Shown one piece after another: positions 1 to 7,696 of a stretch of 64,000 bases of DNA; the first letter of the stretch is position 1, and each line of letters opens with the position of its first letter. The translations under genes and the position numbers were made by a program. The stretch spans positions 17,633-81,632 of IMG/VR virus record IMGVR_UViG_3300043436_003269; one strand, 5' to 3'. The notes under the pieces are model-generated. The model ran no database searches, was not told the origin of the DNA, and saw nothing but the letters and a program-made list of their open reading frames with translations. This stretch comes from a virus.

Positions 1-669
1 AATAACTTCTTTAACATCAAATTGGTCAGTCCAATCATATTCATGAGGAATTTTATCTGAGTAGGTATTTTTCACCCCATTTTGAATAGCGCTTTCAACT
101 ACTGTATCTCTGGTATTTAACCAAAGTTGGGTGTTCTTCACCCCATTTTGAATGGTATCTTCAACTTCCTCAAGTTGAGAGTTAACCAATTCAATGGTTT
201 CTTTAACACCTGTTTCAATCATGTATTCAATAACATCTTCGTCATCCATCTCAAGGTCAATAGTTTCCTTCACCCCATTATGTATGGTGTCTTCAACTCT
301 ATACGGACCATAATTTCTACCCCCAGAGGTATGCTTCACCCCATTTTGAATGGTGTCTTCAACCTGTTGGACCAAATGACGCTTCCGCACTTCAGTGTCT
401 TTCACCTCATTTTTGACAGGTTTTTTCTTATTGATGACATTGTTCTCAACCCACTTTGTAATATAATGTTGGTTTTCAATTACATCCATTGAGGTATATG
501 CAAATAAACTATTAAAGAAATTGTAGTTATACCATAACGTACCATCTTTGGTAAGTTCAATAACCCATCTTTTATCATCTGTAAAAATGAGCCAAGTTGA
601 ACCATTATTAGTATATGTATCGACTTTCTGTACTGCCTCGTCGATTAATGTGTTGACAATTTTCTCCAT
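1..669 (-). CDS. 22-residue-repeat protein (3' end outside window)
   Basis: An open frame runs from an ATG at 669 to the left edge without a stop, so the C-terminus is missing. The first ~70 residues form a non-repetitive region rich in aromatic residues (WLIFTDDKRWVIELT, then YNYNFFNSLF). After that come six 22-residue units whose core is VEDTIQNGVKxT, coded with an exact 66-bp period. The start is fixed by a TACATTTG promoter element only 4 nt upstream of the ATG, implying a leaderless message. I do not recognise the family; a structural or binding role for the repeats is only a guess. The rightward reading of the same bases is a shadow. Confidence 0.8.
   Translation of the reverse strand, partial: MEKIVNTLIDEAVQKVDTYTNNGSTWLIFTDDKRWVIELTKDGTLWYNYNFFNSLFAYTSMDVIENQHYITKWVENNVINKKKPVKNEVKDTEVRKRHLVQQVEDTIQNGVKHTSGGRNYGPYRVEDTIHNGVKETIDLEMDDEDVIEYMIETGVKETIELVNSQLEEVEDTIQNGVKNTQLWLNTRDTVVESAIQNGVKNTYSDKIPHEYDWTDQFDVKEVI
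71..424 (-). repeat. Six tandem copies, exact 66-bp period
   Basis: The plus-strand core TTCACCCCATTTTGAATG starts at 71, 137, 203, 269, 335 and 401, always 66 bp apart. Copies at 71, 137, 269 and 335 are close; those at 203 and 401 are diverged. The repeat is in frame within the leftward gene and encodes 22 residues per unit. A seventh, shortened relic may lie at about 11. Confidence 0.9.
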
Positions 670-673
670 AATA

Positions 674-704
674 CAAATGTAGAAAATTAAATAACAAGAA
701 ACAA
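674..704 (-). promoter_or_regulatory. Bacteroidota-type promoter, leaderless start
   Basis: Read leftward: TTG at 704-702, 20-nt spacer, TACATTTG at 681-674, then 4 nt to the ATG at 669. It matches the Bacteroidota -33/-7 consensus; the short gap implies transcription starts at or beside the start codon. Confidence 0.65.
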
Positions 705-708
705 TAAA

Positions 709-897
709 TTAAGATTTTTTTCCTTTGGGAATGATTCTAAAAGCAAGAACTCTCTTACCATTAACAGTTGGCATTCCGTATTCATCCTTACCAATACTCT
801 TAACGGTTGTTTTTTTGTTTTTAAATCTACCTGTATAGATTGTGTCCCCAATCTTTAATGGGACATATATTCCGTCAATTCTATTATTGTCTTCCAT
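709..897 (-). CDS. Small conserved-type phage protein, 62 aa
   Basis: A short basic protein with the pattern KIGDTIYTGRFKNKKTTVKSIGKDEYGMP, split here as KIGDTIYTGRFKNKK followed by TVKSIGKDEYG. The alternating pattern suggests a small beta-barrel, and similar small proteins are familiar from large marine T4-like phages, but I cannot name a function. It lies 1 nt downstream of the 899-1210 gene and appears to belong to the same leftward operon, which begins at 3095. Confidence 0.65.
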   Translation of the reverse strand: MEDNNRIDGIYVPLKIGDTIYTGRFKNKKTTVKSIGKDEYGMPTVNGKRVLAFRIIPKGKKS

Positions 898-898
898 T

Positions 899-1210
899 TT
901 ATTCTATAGTATCTTCTTCCATACAATCTTGAGACGTATTAACTAAAACCATTGGTCTAATACCAATATAATCTTCAATATATTTGGCGATTCTAGTTTC
1001 GATACTATTACCAATATATTTGGGAGTTAATACTAAAACAATATAGTCAGATGTTTTTGTGGCAACTACATCACAAATAGGAATTTTGTTTTCAAAAAAA
1101 CGTAAAACAAGTTCTTCCATAATGACACTTAATTTATCTCGTTCAATATGTTCTCTATTGAATTTTTTAATCGTATTTCGTAATTGTTCTTCTGTTATAA
1201 TGTATTTCAT
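899..1210 (-). CDS. Unknown protein with IITEEQ N-terminus, 103 aa
   Basis: The protein starts MKYIITEEQLRNTIKKF, a version of an N-terminal segment shared by several proteins in this window. The rest is a small alpha/beta region (SDYIVLVLTPKY, then IRPMVLVN) with no motif I recognise. It is packed 3 nt downstream of the next IITEEQ gene (1214-1786). If the shared segment is a capsid-targeting peptide, this would be an internal virion protein; that is inference. Confidence 0.65.
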   Translation of the reverse strand: MKYIITEEQLRNTIKKFNREHIERDKLSVIMEELVLRFFENKIPICDVVATKTSDYIVLVLTPKYIGNSIETRIAKYIEDYIGIRPMVLVNTSQDCMEEDTIE

Positions 1211-1213
1211 ATA

Positions 1214-1786
1214 CTATTTGTCTCTATAAAGAATATCTGCGTACATCACATCAAGGTCTCTACCACCTTCAAGTTGTCGTATAACATCCTGTCTTTTAAA
1301 TAAAGTGTGTGCCACAATATAATCAATCATTTCATCATCCGTTAAATCATCAGGTCTGACAAATTTAGGTTTACAAGGACTATCTATATTTGTACTAATC
1401 ATAATTTCATCGATACTTAATCCTTTTTCATCAACCAACTCCTCAAATTTTGGAACCATTACGTCTTCATACCACTCTTCAATAACATGGAGAGCATATG
1501 ATTTTTTGATACTGAATATATTTCTAATTTGGTCAACAATCGTCATAGACACAATTAACTTACCAACATTAAACTTACCATCTTCAAAATAATAATTTAT
1601 CATGAAATGATTTTTACCATCTATACACCAATTTTCTGAAAGACTACCAAGATTGTTGTTTTTAGTACTAAAAGTCCTTTCACCCTCTGAGAATAAAAGA
1701 TTCAAATATTTAATAATCCCATTCTGTAACGCACCGCTACTTCTATTGAATCGATTGAATTGTTCTTCTGTGATTATTATCTTCAT
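1214..1786 (-). CDS. Unknown protein with IITEEQ N-terminus, 190 aa
   Basis: The N-terminus MKIIITEEQFNRFNR is almost identical to that of the upstream 1800-3095 gene, while the remaining ~175 residues are unrelated to it. The body looks alpha/beta with an acidic C-terminal third and no catalytic motif I can name. The near-identical start on different bodies points to a modular targeting signal rather than whole-gene duplication. It sits in a three-gene leftward cluster of IITEEQ proteins. Confidence 0.65.
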   Translation of the reverse strand: MKIIITEEQFNRFNRSSGALQNGIIKYLNLLFSEGERTFSTKNNNLGSLSENWCIDGKNHFMINYYFEDGKFNVGKLIVSMTIVDQIRNIFSIKKSYALHVIEEWYEDVMVPKFEELVDEKGLSIDEIMISTNIDSPCKPKFVRPDDLTDDEMIDYIVAHTLFKRQDVIRQLEGGRDLDVMYADILYRDK

Positions 1787-1799
1787 TATTAATTACTTA

Positions 1800-3095
1800 T
1801 TACATTGCAATGTTAACTTGTGATTTTAGATAGTTAGCTTGTTTAGCTATCTTGGTTAAAACATTACGGTAAGTTTTTTTATCATTTTTATAATATAATA
1901 TTAATTGGTCTAATCCATCTTTACCAATCATTTTTAAGCTATTCGCATCAAAAACTTTTTCACCTTTTGTATATCTAAGAATATCATCTAAATAACCCAT
2001 TAATTGCTCTTTAGGTAAATACTTCATCCAACTTTTAGTTGTGTTAGTTAAAGTTTGAAGTGCTGCCGATGTAACCGCATTTATCTCATATGGGTGTAAG
2101 TTATAGTTTTTAACACTACTGGTATTATATGTTTTATTTAATTTACTACTAACCATTGATGGGTCTTTAATATGAGCCAACTCATGTCCTATTAATTCAT
2201 CTAAATCGGCTTTCCCAACAATGTTTTTATTTACAAAAATACCATCACCTTTAGCAAACGCATCAATATTTTTTAATTCAGGTCTAGTTTTGGCATACAT
2301 ATTTGGGTCAAAAACATTTATTTTAACTTGTTTTACACCATTCTTGGTATTAATTGACACAATTTGGGTTGTTTTACCTGTTTTAATTCCATTTGTCATG
2401 GCTTTAATACTCTGTAACTCTTCTTGTGAAAATTTCACTCCAAATTTTGTAGCAAAATTAGATAACTTGGGGGACGCAACTTTACCCTTTTTCAAAGTAC
2501 CAATAAACTGTTCTTTAGTTATTTTTTTTGATACCAATTTCTTTAATAAATCATCATAAGCACTTTTACCAAATCTTTGAACATAGCTTGGTTTAAATTG
2601 ACTAACACTACCTTTTAAACTATTTAATATACTACTAGTCGCCTTTAATTCATTCGTCACAAGTGATTTATTGGCGTTGATTGATTTTAAAACTTGTGCT
2701 TCAGTTTGTGTAAATTTGGAGGTTTTTCCAACTTTTGATGCCAACGCAGCCATACCCTTCGCACCTAATTGCTTAACTCCTGGTATTTTAGATACTACAG
2801 GACCTATAAATGGGAGTAATGAAAATCCTGTGGCAATAGCTGCGCTTTTATTATCACCTTCTTGATAATATTGGAGAGCATCTAACGCTCCAATTCCAGC
2901 ACTAATAAAAGGTCCTATAACAGGTATAAAGGCGGTTGCCAATCCTAAAATAGCATTTAATTCATGAGTTGGCATTTTAACAATTTTAGACATTTCCATT
3001 GCATGATATTGAGGTGTGAACATTGTGCCCATACCTTGCTCAGACAACTGTAAATTAAATCGGTTGAATTGCTCTTCTGTGATTATTATTCTCAT
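1800..3095 (-). CDS. Putative virion zinc metallopeptidase with IITEEQ N-terminus
   Basis: 431 residues. Order: targeting-like segment MRIIITEEQFNRFN ending LSEQ (1-20); two glycine-rich hydrophobic segments at about 48-70 and 88-105 (FIPVIGPFISAGIGAL, then FSLLPFIGPVVSKIPG); a long helical middle; and HELAH at about residue 301, the HExxH motif of zincin peptidases. Hydrophobic stretches of this kind also occur in toxin-carrier proteins and phage injection proteins. A TATTTATA motif lies 4 nt upstream of the ATG. It could be a packaged, injected peptidase; the substrate is unknown. The gene at 26944 has a similar front half but no HExxH. Confidence 0.7.
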   Translation of the reverse strand: MRIIITEEQFNRFNLQLSEQGMGTMFTPQYHAMEMSKIVKMPTHELNAILGLATAFIPVIGPFISAGIGALDALQYYQEGDNKSAAIATGFSLLPFIGPVVSKIPGVKQLGAKGMAALASKVGKTSKFTQTEAQVLKSINANKSLVTNELKATSSILNSLKGSVSQFKPSYVQRFGKSAYDDLLKKLVSKKITKEQFIGTLKKGKVASPKLSNFATKFGVKFSQEELQSIKAMTNGIKTGKTTQIVSINTKNGVKQVKINVFDPNMYAKTRPELKNIDAFAKGDGIFVNKNIVGKADLDELIGHELAHIKDPSMVSSKLNKTYNTSSVKNYNLHPYEINAVTSAALQTLTNTTKSWMKYLPKEQLMGYLDDILRYTKGEKVFDANSLKMIGKDGLDQLILYYKNDKKTYRNVLTKIAKQANYLKSQVNIAM

Positions 3096-3099
3096 TCCC

Positions 3100-3107
3100 T
3101 ATAAATA
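3100..3107 (-). promoter_or_regulatory. TATTTATA motif, 4 nt from ATG
   Basis: Leftward reading gives GTATTTATAGGGA followed by the ATG at 3095. One of the clearest members of a strand-consistent motif class proposed here as late promoters. Confidence 0.45.
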
Positions 3108-3108
3108 C

Positions 3109-3139
3109 TTTGGTAGTGTAAAGATTTTGAGTATATTTG
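3109..3139 (+). promoter_or_regulatory. Bacteroidota-type promoter, leaderless start
   Basis: TTTG at 3109-3112, 19-nt spacer, TATATTTG at 3132-3139, then TAAA and the ATG at 3144. It drives the rightward 3144-4690 cluster and is back-to-back with the TATTTATA motif of the leftward gene. Confidence 0.7.
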
Positions 3140-3143
3140 TAAA

Positions 3144-3818
3144 ATGATTGACAATTTAGAAATAATCAAACCACTTTTGAACTTCGATGATGAAGGTGAC
3201 TTCTACATGCTCTATGTGTTTAAGAGAAAGAAAGACCAACCTGAAGGTGAAAGAGATAACCACCAATCGGTAAGGACCATTAAAACTTATTGTATTGAAA
3301 GTATTGACCACCTTGAACGTAGGTATGATGAGATTAAACAACTTTGTGAGATGTTTAAGGCTCGTGCATATATCCATGTTCAGAAACAAAACCATAAAGA
3401 TGTTTCTTTGAATATGATGGTTGAATTGGCTCAAAGAATACAGAGTGGTCAAACTAACCAAAAAGGTTTATTCGATTCAGTTGTTGGTCAAATCAAAACC
3501 TCAGAGAAAAGATGGATTGTTGATGTGGATATTAAAGATGAAGATGTATTAATGAAAATAATTACCATCATTAATAAGTTTTGTCGTCCATTTGTTACAA
3601 AATCAGAAAACCACTTTCATCGGTCGGATGGAACTGTTGAGATTACTTATGACTATGTTCCAAAAGTTATTGAGGTTATTCCAACCAAAAGTGGTTACCA
3701 TGTAATCACTGAACGATTTGATGTTATGGAATTCAAGAAAACTTTTTTAGGCGGAGATGTTCCTGATATTCAAAAGAAGAACCCAACTTTATTATATTAC
3801 CCCAACTCTTTAGATTAA
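3144..3818 (+). CDS. Archaeo-eukaryotic-primase-like protein
   Basis: 224 residues. Two features fit the archaeo-eukaryotic primase (AEP/PrimPol) fold: RWIVDVDIKDED at about 123-134, matching the hhhDhD metal-binding motif, and PTKSGYHVIT at about 182-191, matching the s-x-H nucleotide-binding motif. The N-terminal region (CEMFKARAYIHV) resembles a family of short AEP-like phage proteins as I remember it. It would bind or polymerise nucleotides, but the window also has a separate TOPRIM primase (59773-60687), so this is probably not the main primase. It heads a four-gene rightward cluster and follows its promoter by 4 nt. Confidence 0.6.
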   Translation: MIDNLEIIKPLLNFDDEGDFYMLYVFKRKKDQPEGERDNHQSVRTIKTYCIESIDHLERRYDEIKQLCEMFKARAYIHVQKQNHKDVSLNMMVELAQRIQSGQTNQKGLFDSVVGQIKTSEKRWIVDVDIKDEDVLMKIITIINKFCRPFVTKSENHFHRSDGTVEITYDYVPKVIEVIPTKSGYHVITERFDVMEFKKTFLGGDVPDIQKKNPTLLYYPNSLD

Positions 3819-3822
3819 AATT

Positions 3823-4092
3823 ATGACAGTAAGTATGGACGGATTGAGGAGACAGTTGTTAAGGAACTACAACTCCCTCACAGAAAAATTAAATAGTAAA
3901 ATTACTGATTCAGGTAGTGACTCACAAATCACTATTGATGCTGACTATATCCAAAGAGAGTTGGATGGTTTAAGGAGTTGTATCGTAACATTAGCCTTCA
4001 CTTATATGGATGGTGAAGATGGATGGAAAGAAATGGATGAGAACACACATTTTACCCAATTCAATCCCGAAGAAGATGATGAAGAAAATTAA
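3823..4092 (+). CDS. Unknown acidic protein, 89 aa
   Basis: A small, mostly helical protein with an acidic tail (FNPEEDDEEN). No motif recognised. It starts 4 nt after the AEP-like gene and precedes another small gene by 12 nt, so it is probably co-transcribed with them. Confidence 0.6.
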   Translation: MTVSMDGLRRQLLRNYNSLTEKLNSKITDSGSDSQITIDADYIQRELDGLRSCIVTLAFTYMDGEDGWKEMDENTHFTQFNPEEDDEEN

Positions 4093-4104
4093 AAAATAGA
4101 ACAA

Positions 4105-4326
4105 ATGAATGACGGTACAATAGTATTAGACCACATAGATTATGAGGGTTATAGATATATCTATAAAAAACAACCAGGTAAAAATGGTGATATCTGTTTA
4201 GCAACTAAAGACCCAAAAAAATACTGTAACGGGTTTTACTCATTCTCAAGTAAAGACCCTGGTAGTGGGATGTCATTTGTGGTTATAGCACACAATAACC
4301 CCAACGAAAATTGGTATGAAAATTAA
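4105..4326 (+). CDS. Unknown protein, 73 aa
   Basis: A small protein rich in Tyr, Gly and Asp (DYEGYRYIYKKQPGKNGD), likely beta-rich. Its stop codon overlaps the start of the HNH gene by 11 nt, which suggests translational coupling. No function can be read from the sequence. Confidence 0.6.
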   Translation: MNDGTIVLDHIDYEGYRYIYKKQPGKNGDICLATKDPKKYCNGFYSFSSKDPGSGMSFVVIAHNNPNENWYEN

Positions 4327-4690
4327 TAGAGAAGAGGTTTATAATAAGTGTGGAGGACATTGTGCTTATTGTGGAAATGAAATCACAATAAAACAAATGC
4401 AAATCGACCACATAGAACCTTTATTTAGAAATCATACCGATAGTCAGTTGGAACATTACAAAAGGGAGAGAGGTACAAATGAAATATATAACCTTCTCCC
4501 TTCTTGTGGTAGATGTAATAAGTGGAAGAGCACATTCAGATTAGAAGACTTTAGAAAGGTCGTTAAAACCTCAATAAATAGATTAGAAAGAGATACACCC
4601 AACTTTAATTTGGCTAGAGATTTTGGATTAATTACCGTAAATGATGTTGAAGTTGTTTTTTATTTTGAAAACAAAAATGGGAGTCAGTGA
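4316..4690 (+). CDS. HNH endonuclease
   Basis: 124 residues with a full HNH pattern: CAYCG (about 17-21), QIDHIEPLF (about 31-39, with the catalytic-type His after Asp), Asn in YNLLPSCGRCN, and CGRCN as the second Cys pair. The two CxxC pairs would hold a structural zinc. HNH enzymes nick or cut DNA; in phages they act as homing, packaging-associated or host-DNA-degrading nucleases. There is no terminase or intron next to it, so the role is open. The stop codon lies inside a palindromic terminator. Confidence 0.85.
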   Translation: MKINREEVYNKCGGHCAYCGNEITIKQMQIDHIEPLFRNHTDSQLEHYKRERGTNEIYNLLPSCGRCNKWKSTFRLEDFRKVVKTSINRLERDTPNFNLARDFGLITVNDVEVVFYFENKNGSQ

Positions 4691-4699
4691 CTCCCATTT
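4675..4699. terminator. Bidirectional palindromic terminator
   Basis: Perfect 12-bp inverted repeat, AAATGGGAGTCA at 4675-4686 and TGACTCCCATTT at 4688-4699, between convergent genes. Flanking A and T runs let it work in both directions; it contains the stop codon of the HNH gene. Confidence 0.8.
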
Positions 4700-4701
4700 C
4701 A

Positions 4702-5532
4702 TTATTTAAGTAAGTTGTAATACTCTTTGAAGTGTTTGATTCTATCAGGTAACCCGATAGTTCCACCGTTCACTCTTTTTGTAACCGCAGTTACGGTAGC
4801 GTCATCAGCACCTTTATCACAAATAGCCCATAACTTATTTGAATCGAAGAAGAATGCTGCAGAAGCCAATGGGTATTTTGTAGCAACCAAATCAGGATTA
4901 GCAACAGTATCTTCACCAATGAACTTAGCGAAGTTTGTGTAGTTTGCCTTACCTGTCAATTGGATGTAACCTCTACCTCTAAATTTGAAACCTTCTTTTG
5001 TTGTTTCATCACCATTACCCATTCTACCACCATATACTTTGGAAGCAATTTTCTCAGGGTTTCTTGCGTATGACTCAGCAAGATTACCAGGGAAATATTT
5101 AGGGAAGATTTTTTTCAATCCATCAGCAGAATAGTTTAAGTTTTCAGACACAGCTTTAAAACCACCTGACTCGTGACCACATTGTGATAAGAAGTGAGCT
5201 AACCTTAAATTGTTTGTAATGTTGAACTTTGCCGCAGTTTCAGGAATCTGAGCAATTACCGCATCAGGAATGTGACCTTTCAACTTGTCTATGTTTAATG
5301 GTCCCGCTTTCGCAATTACTACATCTTCTTTAATAACTGATGGAGCAACTCCACCAAACATTTTGGACCAAGTACCGTCACCTACAATACCATCTGCAGT
5401 TAAACCATTTGCTGCTTGCCATTCTTTAACTTTAGTTTCAGTACCAGCACCGAAAATACCATCAGCCGCCAATCCTAATTTTTCTTGTAATTTCTTTACG
5501 TCATCACTTTTTGAACCTTTTTTTAATAACAT
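4702..5532 (-). CDS. Endolysin: peptidoglycan-binding plus GH19-type domain
   Basis: 276 residues, no signal peptide. Residues ~3-58 are a PG_binding_1 domain (KKGSKSDDVKKLQEKLGL, then GIVGDGTW). Residues ~75-276 match the chitinase/lysozyme GH19 fold: LAHFLSQCGHESGGF carries the catalytic-type Glu, followed by YGGRMGNGDE and FRGRGYIQLTGKANY, both typical of phage GH19 endolysins. It would cut the glycan strands of the host wall at lysis. A holin-like gene lies at 9768 and a spanin-like pair at 49109-49808, so lysis functions are scattered. A TATTTATA motif lies 31 nt upstream. Confidence 0.88.
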   Translation of the reverse strand: MLLKKGSKSDDVKKLQEKLGLAADGIFGAGTETKVKEWQAANGLTADGIVGDGTWSKMFGGVAPSVIKEDVVIAKAGPLNIDKLKGHIPDAVIAQIPETAAKFNITNNLRLAHFLSQCGHESGGFKAVSENLNYSADGLKKIFPKYFPGNLAESYARNPEKIASKVYGGRMGNGDETTKEGFKFRGRGYIQLTGKANYTNFAKFIGEDTVANPDLVATKYPLASAAFFFDSNKLWAICDKGADDATVTAVTKRVNGGTIGLPDRIKHFKEYYNLLK

Positions 5533-5563
5533 TTTTTTTAATTTTTATTTAGTTTATTTTATA

Positions 5564-5571
5564 TATAAATA
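5564..5571 (-). promoter_or_regulatory. TATTTATA motif upstream of endolysin
   Basis: Leftward CTATTTATATATAAAAT, 31 nt before the endolysin ATG at 5532. Its orientation agrees with the other copies; an endolysin is a typical late gene. Confidence 0.4.
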
Positions 5572-5573
5572 GT

Positions 5574-7250
5574 TCAGTAACTAACTACTGAACCATTTGA
5601 ATATCCTGTATTAATCAAATAATAACTTGAACTAGCACCACTCGTTGGGCTAGTAATTGTGATTGAAGTAGTACCAGGTAATGTACTTCTTAAATCCGAA
5701 GTTGAGGTGTTAATTGTATTATATTGGCTTGAAGTAAATAATCTTGTGTTAGGTAAAGACCCTCCCCAAGTTGAGAATCTACCGCTAATTCTCATATAAA
5801 TTCGGTATACATCCGTTATATTAATATTCCCATCATTATTAACATCATATCGATAATAATCCAATGAGTTAAATGTTCTACTTATTACTTTATTGTTGGC
5901 GGAAATCGCATCATTATTACTAATAGTCGTTGTTGGTGTTGGTATGTCAATTTGAATATACCATTCAGTTGATGGATTTGTTGATTGAGAAAAAGAATAA
6001 TACCCTAATGAATTAGTATAAACTGTTTGGTGTAATACCCATGCAGTGAAACCGACAACATAATCAAACTCTATCACGTATGGTAGTGATGTGTTTGCCA
6101 AGTCATTCCATTTACCTCCACTTACAAACTGAGTATAATCTTCAGTCCCCGAATTGTTAGGTTCTCCAGGATTCCAATTAACATATTGGTTAGACCTATA
6201 TCTATAATTGTATAGATTAAATGTTCTATCAATTTCATCAACAGTAATTGCTCTATTAAAGAATTGGATGTCTCCCAATCTAAACGCACCATAACCACCA
6301 TGTCCCATGTTAGTAGCATCTTGTAAACCAAAGGCAAAATGTTGTTGTCCTGTACCACTATGTAAAAACGCCGCTTGACGAGTAAAGTTGGTACTACCAA
6401 AGTTTACGTTATTTAAATAACCTCTCATTGTTGTACCATCGTATGTGACGCATACTAAATTCCAAGTGTTTAAAGTAATTGAAGTACTTAATTGAGTAAT
6501 CCCCGCACCGTTCCAAAATCCAACTCTTAATGTGTTTGAACCAGTAATTTCCATAATTGATTCATGCCAACCTGAAGAAGGACTTGCTACACCTAATTCA
6601 GATGCAATTACACCATTCCCTGTTGGGTAAATCCAAGCAACTACAGATATTGAAGTACTTGAAAACTTAGAAGCCAAATTATTCGTTATTGCGTATTGGT
6701 TAGTCCCATTAAATGTTAGATACTTACCACCTGTACTTGAATAAGTTGGTGTATTATATAGTGTGGAGTTAATTGAAGATTTAATGTCGGTCAAAACCGT
6801 TCCTGAAGAATATGAAGAAACGTCATAGTCTGCAGATAATCCATCGGTAACTTGTACCTCAGTCCAACGATAACCACCAGCAGGTTCAGAATATGTGTAT
6901 CCCGCAACCTTATCTTGATAATACCCAATCCAACCTGATGGCCATGTGTTGAATAAGAAATTATTCTCACTGATATTAGACACTGTTGCCAAGTGACCAT
7001 TCATGGATTCACAAGTTGTTTTTGCTGAAGTCCAAGTCGCACTACCTGTTGAACGATAATATGAATGTCCGTTATAGTTTGTTTGTGACGTGAACCCAAC
7101 CAAATTTGGTGTGGTTCTTTTATATAACTTAACGGGAACATTAGGTGCCGCTCCTCCTCCTGCATTATAGATGTAACCAGAATACGTAAATGTTTGACCA
7201 AAAAGAATATTGGTAAAAATTAAAAATAATATGGTTACATATTTCCTCAT
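5574..7250 (-). CDS. Secreted C-type-lectin protein with nested LamG domain and dockerin
   Basis: 558 residues. Signal peptide 1-19; short beta domain 20-58; first half of a C-type lectin fold at about 60-130 (SYYRSTGSATWTSAKTTCESMNGHLATV, read in parts, then GWIGYYQD); a LamG/concanavalin-like domain at about 135-345 (YLTFNGTNQYAI, VVAWIYP, RLGDIQFFNRAIT); then the second half of the lectin at 355-397 (VNWNPGEPNN, KWNDL). Residues 467-490 form a dockerin-like calcium loop (DVNNDGNINITD). The C-terminal module resembles one in the 11237-13156 protein. It probably binds glycans outside the cell. No T9SS tail is present. Confidence 0.8.
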   Translation of the reverse strand: MRKYVTILFLIFTNILFGQTFTYSGYIYNAGGGAAPNVPVKLYKRTTPNLVGFTSQTNYNGHSYYRSTGSATWTSAKTTCESMNGHLATVSNISENNFLFNTWPSGWIGYYQDKVAGYTYSEPAGGYRWTEVQVTDGLSADYDVSSYSSGTVLTDIKSSINSTLYNTPTYSSTGGKYLTFNGTNQYAITNNLASKFSSTSISVVAWIYPTGNGVIASELGVASPSSGWHESIMEITGSNTLRVGFWNGAGITQLSTSITLNTWNLVCVTYDGTTMRGYLNNVNFGSTNFTRQAAFLHSGTGQQHFAFGLQDATNMGHGGYGAFRLGDIQFFNRAITVDEIDRTFNLYNYRYRSNQYVNWNPGEPNNSGTEDYTQFVSGGKWNDLANTSLPYVIEFDYVVGFTAWVLHQTVYTNSLGYYSFSQSTNPSTEWYIQIDIPTPTTTISNNDAISANNKVISRTFNSLDYYRYDVNNDGNINITDVYRIYMRISGRFSTWGGSLPNTRLFTSSQYNTINTSTSDLRSTLPGTTSITITSPTSGASSSYYLINTGYSNGSVVSY

Positions 7251-7696
7251 ATTTTATTAACACCATCCATTAAAGATTTCTTTAATGCTGCGGAGAATGA
7301 TGATTTTTCAAATGGTATGTTCTCATCTTGTAGTTCAATAAAAGTTGACTTAACATCAATCTTACTCTCACCTACTCCGACATATTCCTTACCATTAATA
7401 ATTATTTTGGTAGTTACAATTGTTACCTTTCTTTTCATTTCAAATGGACCAATTGCAATCCCTGTTGTTGGAGCTTCAATACTTTCAACAATAACAGAAA
7501 CACTATCCCCATCCTCACAGATAGAATACTTCTCTGATATTACTTCTTCAGTAATCTGTTTAACACCAAGTGTGAATCTCTTTGGACTAATACCTTCAAT
7601 ATTAGCACGACTCTCAACATGTTTAACTGAATAACAGTTCTGAGCGTAAGTTAAAGACGCTAAGAACATCACGGGAATTAATAATAGTTTTCTCAT
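7247..7696 (-). CDS. Secreted protein of unknown function, 149 aa
   Basis: Signal peptide MRKLLLIPVMFLASLTYAQ with cleavage after the Ala-Gln region, then a mature domain of ~130 residues that alternates beta strands (RKVTIVTTKIIINGKEYVG). Its start overlaps the end of the nuclease gene by 4 nt and its end overlaps the lectin gene by 4 nt, so these are translated together. The function is unknown; the location should be periplasmic or extracellular. Confidence 0.7.
   Translation of the reverse strand: MRKLLLIPVMFLASLTYAQNCYSVKHVESRANIEGISPKRFTLGVKQITEEVISEKYSICEDGDSVSVIVESIEAPTTGIAIGPFEMKRKVTIVTTKIIINGKEYVGVGESKIDVKSTFIELQDENIPFEKSSFSAALKKSLMDGVNKI

Noticed and set aside
71-424. CRISPR array
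   Set aside because: Repeats are in frame within a gene, spaced exactly 66 bp with spacers that continue the coding frame, and no cas genes are nearby.
127-492. Rightward ORF over the repeats
   Set aside because: It is the complementary shadow of the leftward repeat gene; its protein is an artefact of the repeat.
3100-3107. T4-type late promoter TATAAATA
   Set aside because: In every case the box reads TATTTATA in the direction of the gene, so T4's orientation does not apply.
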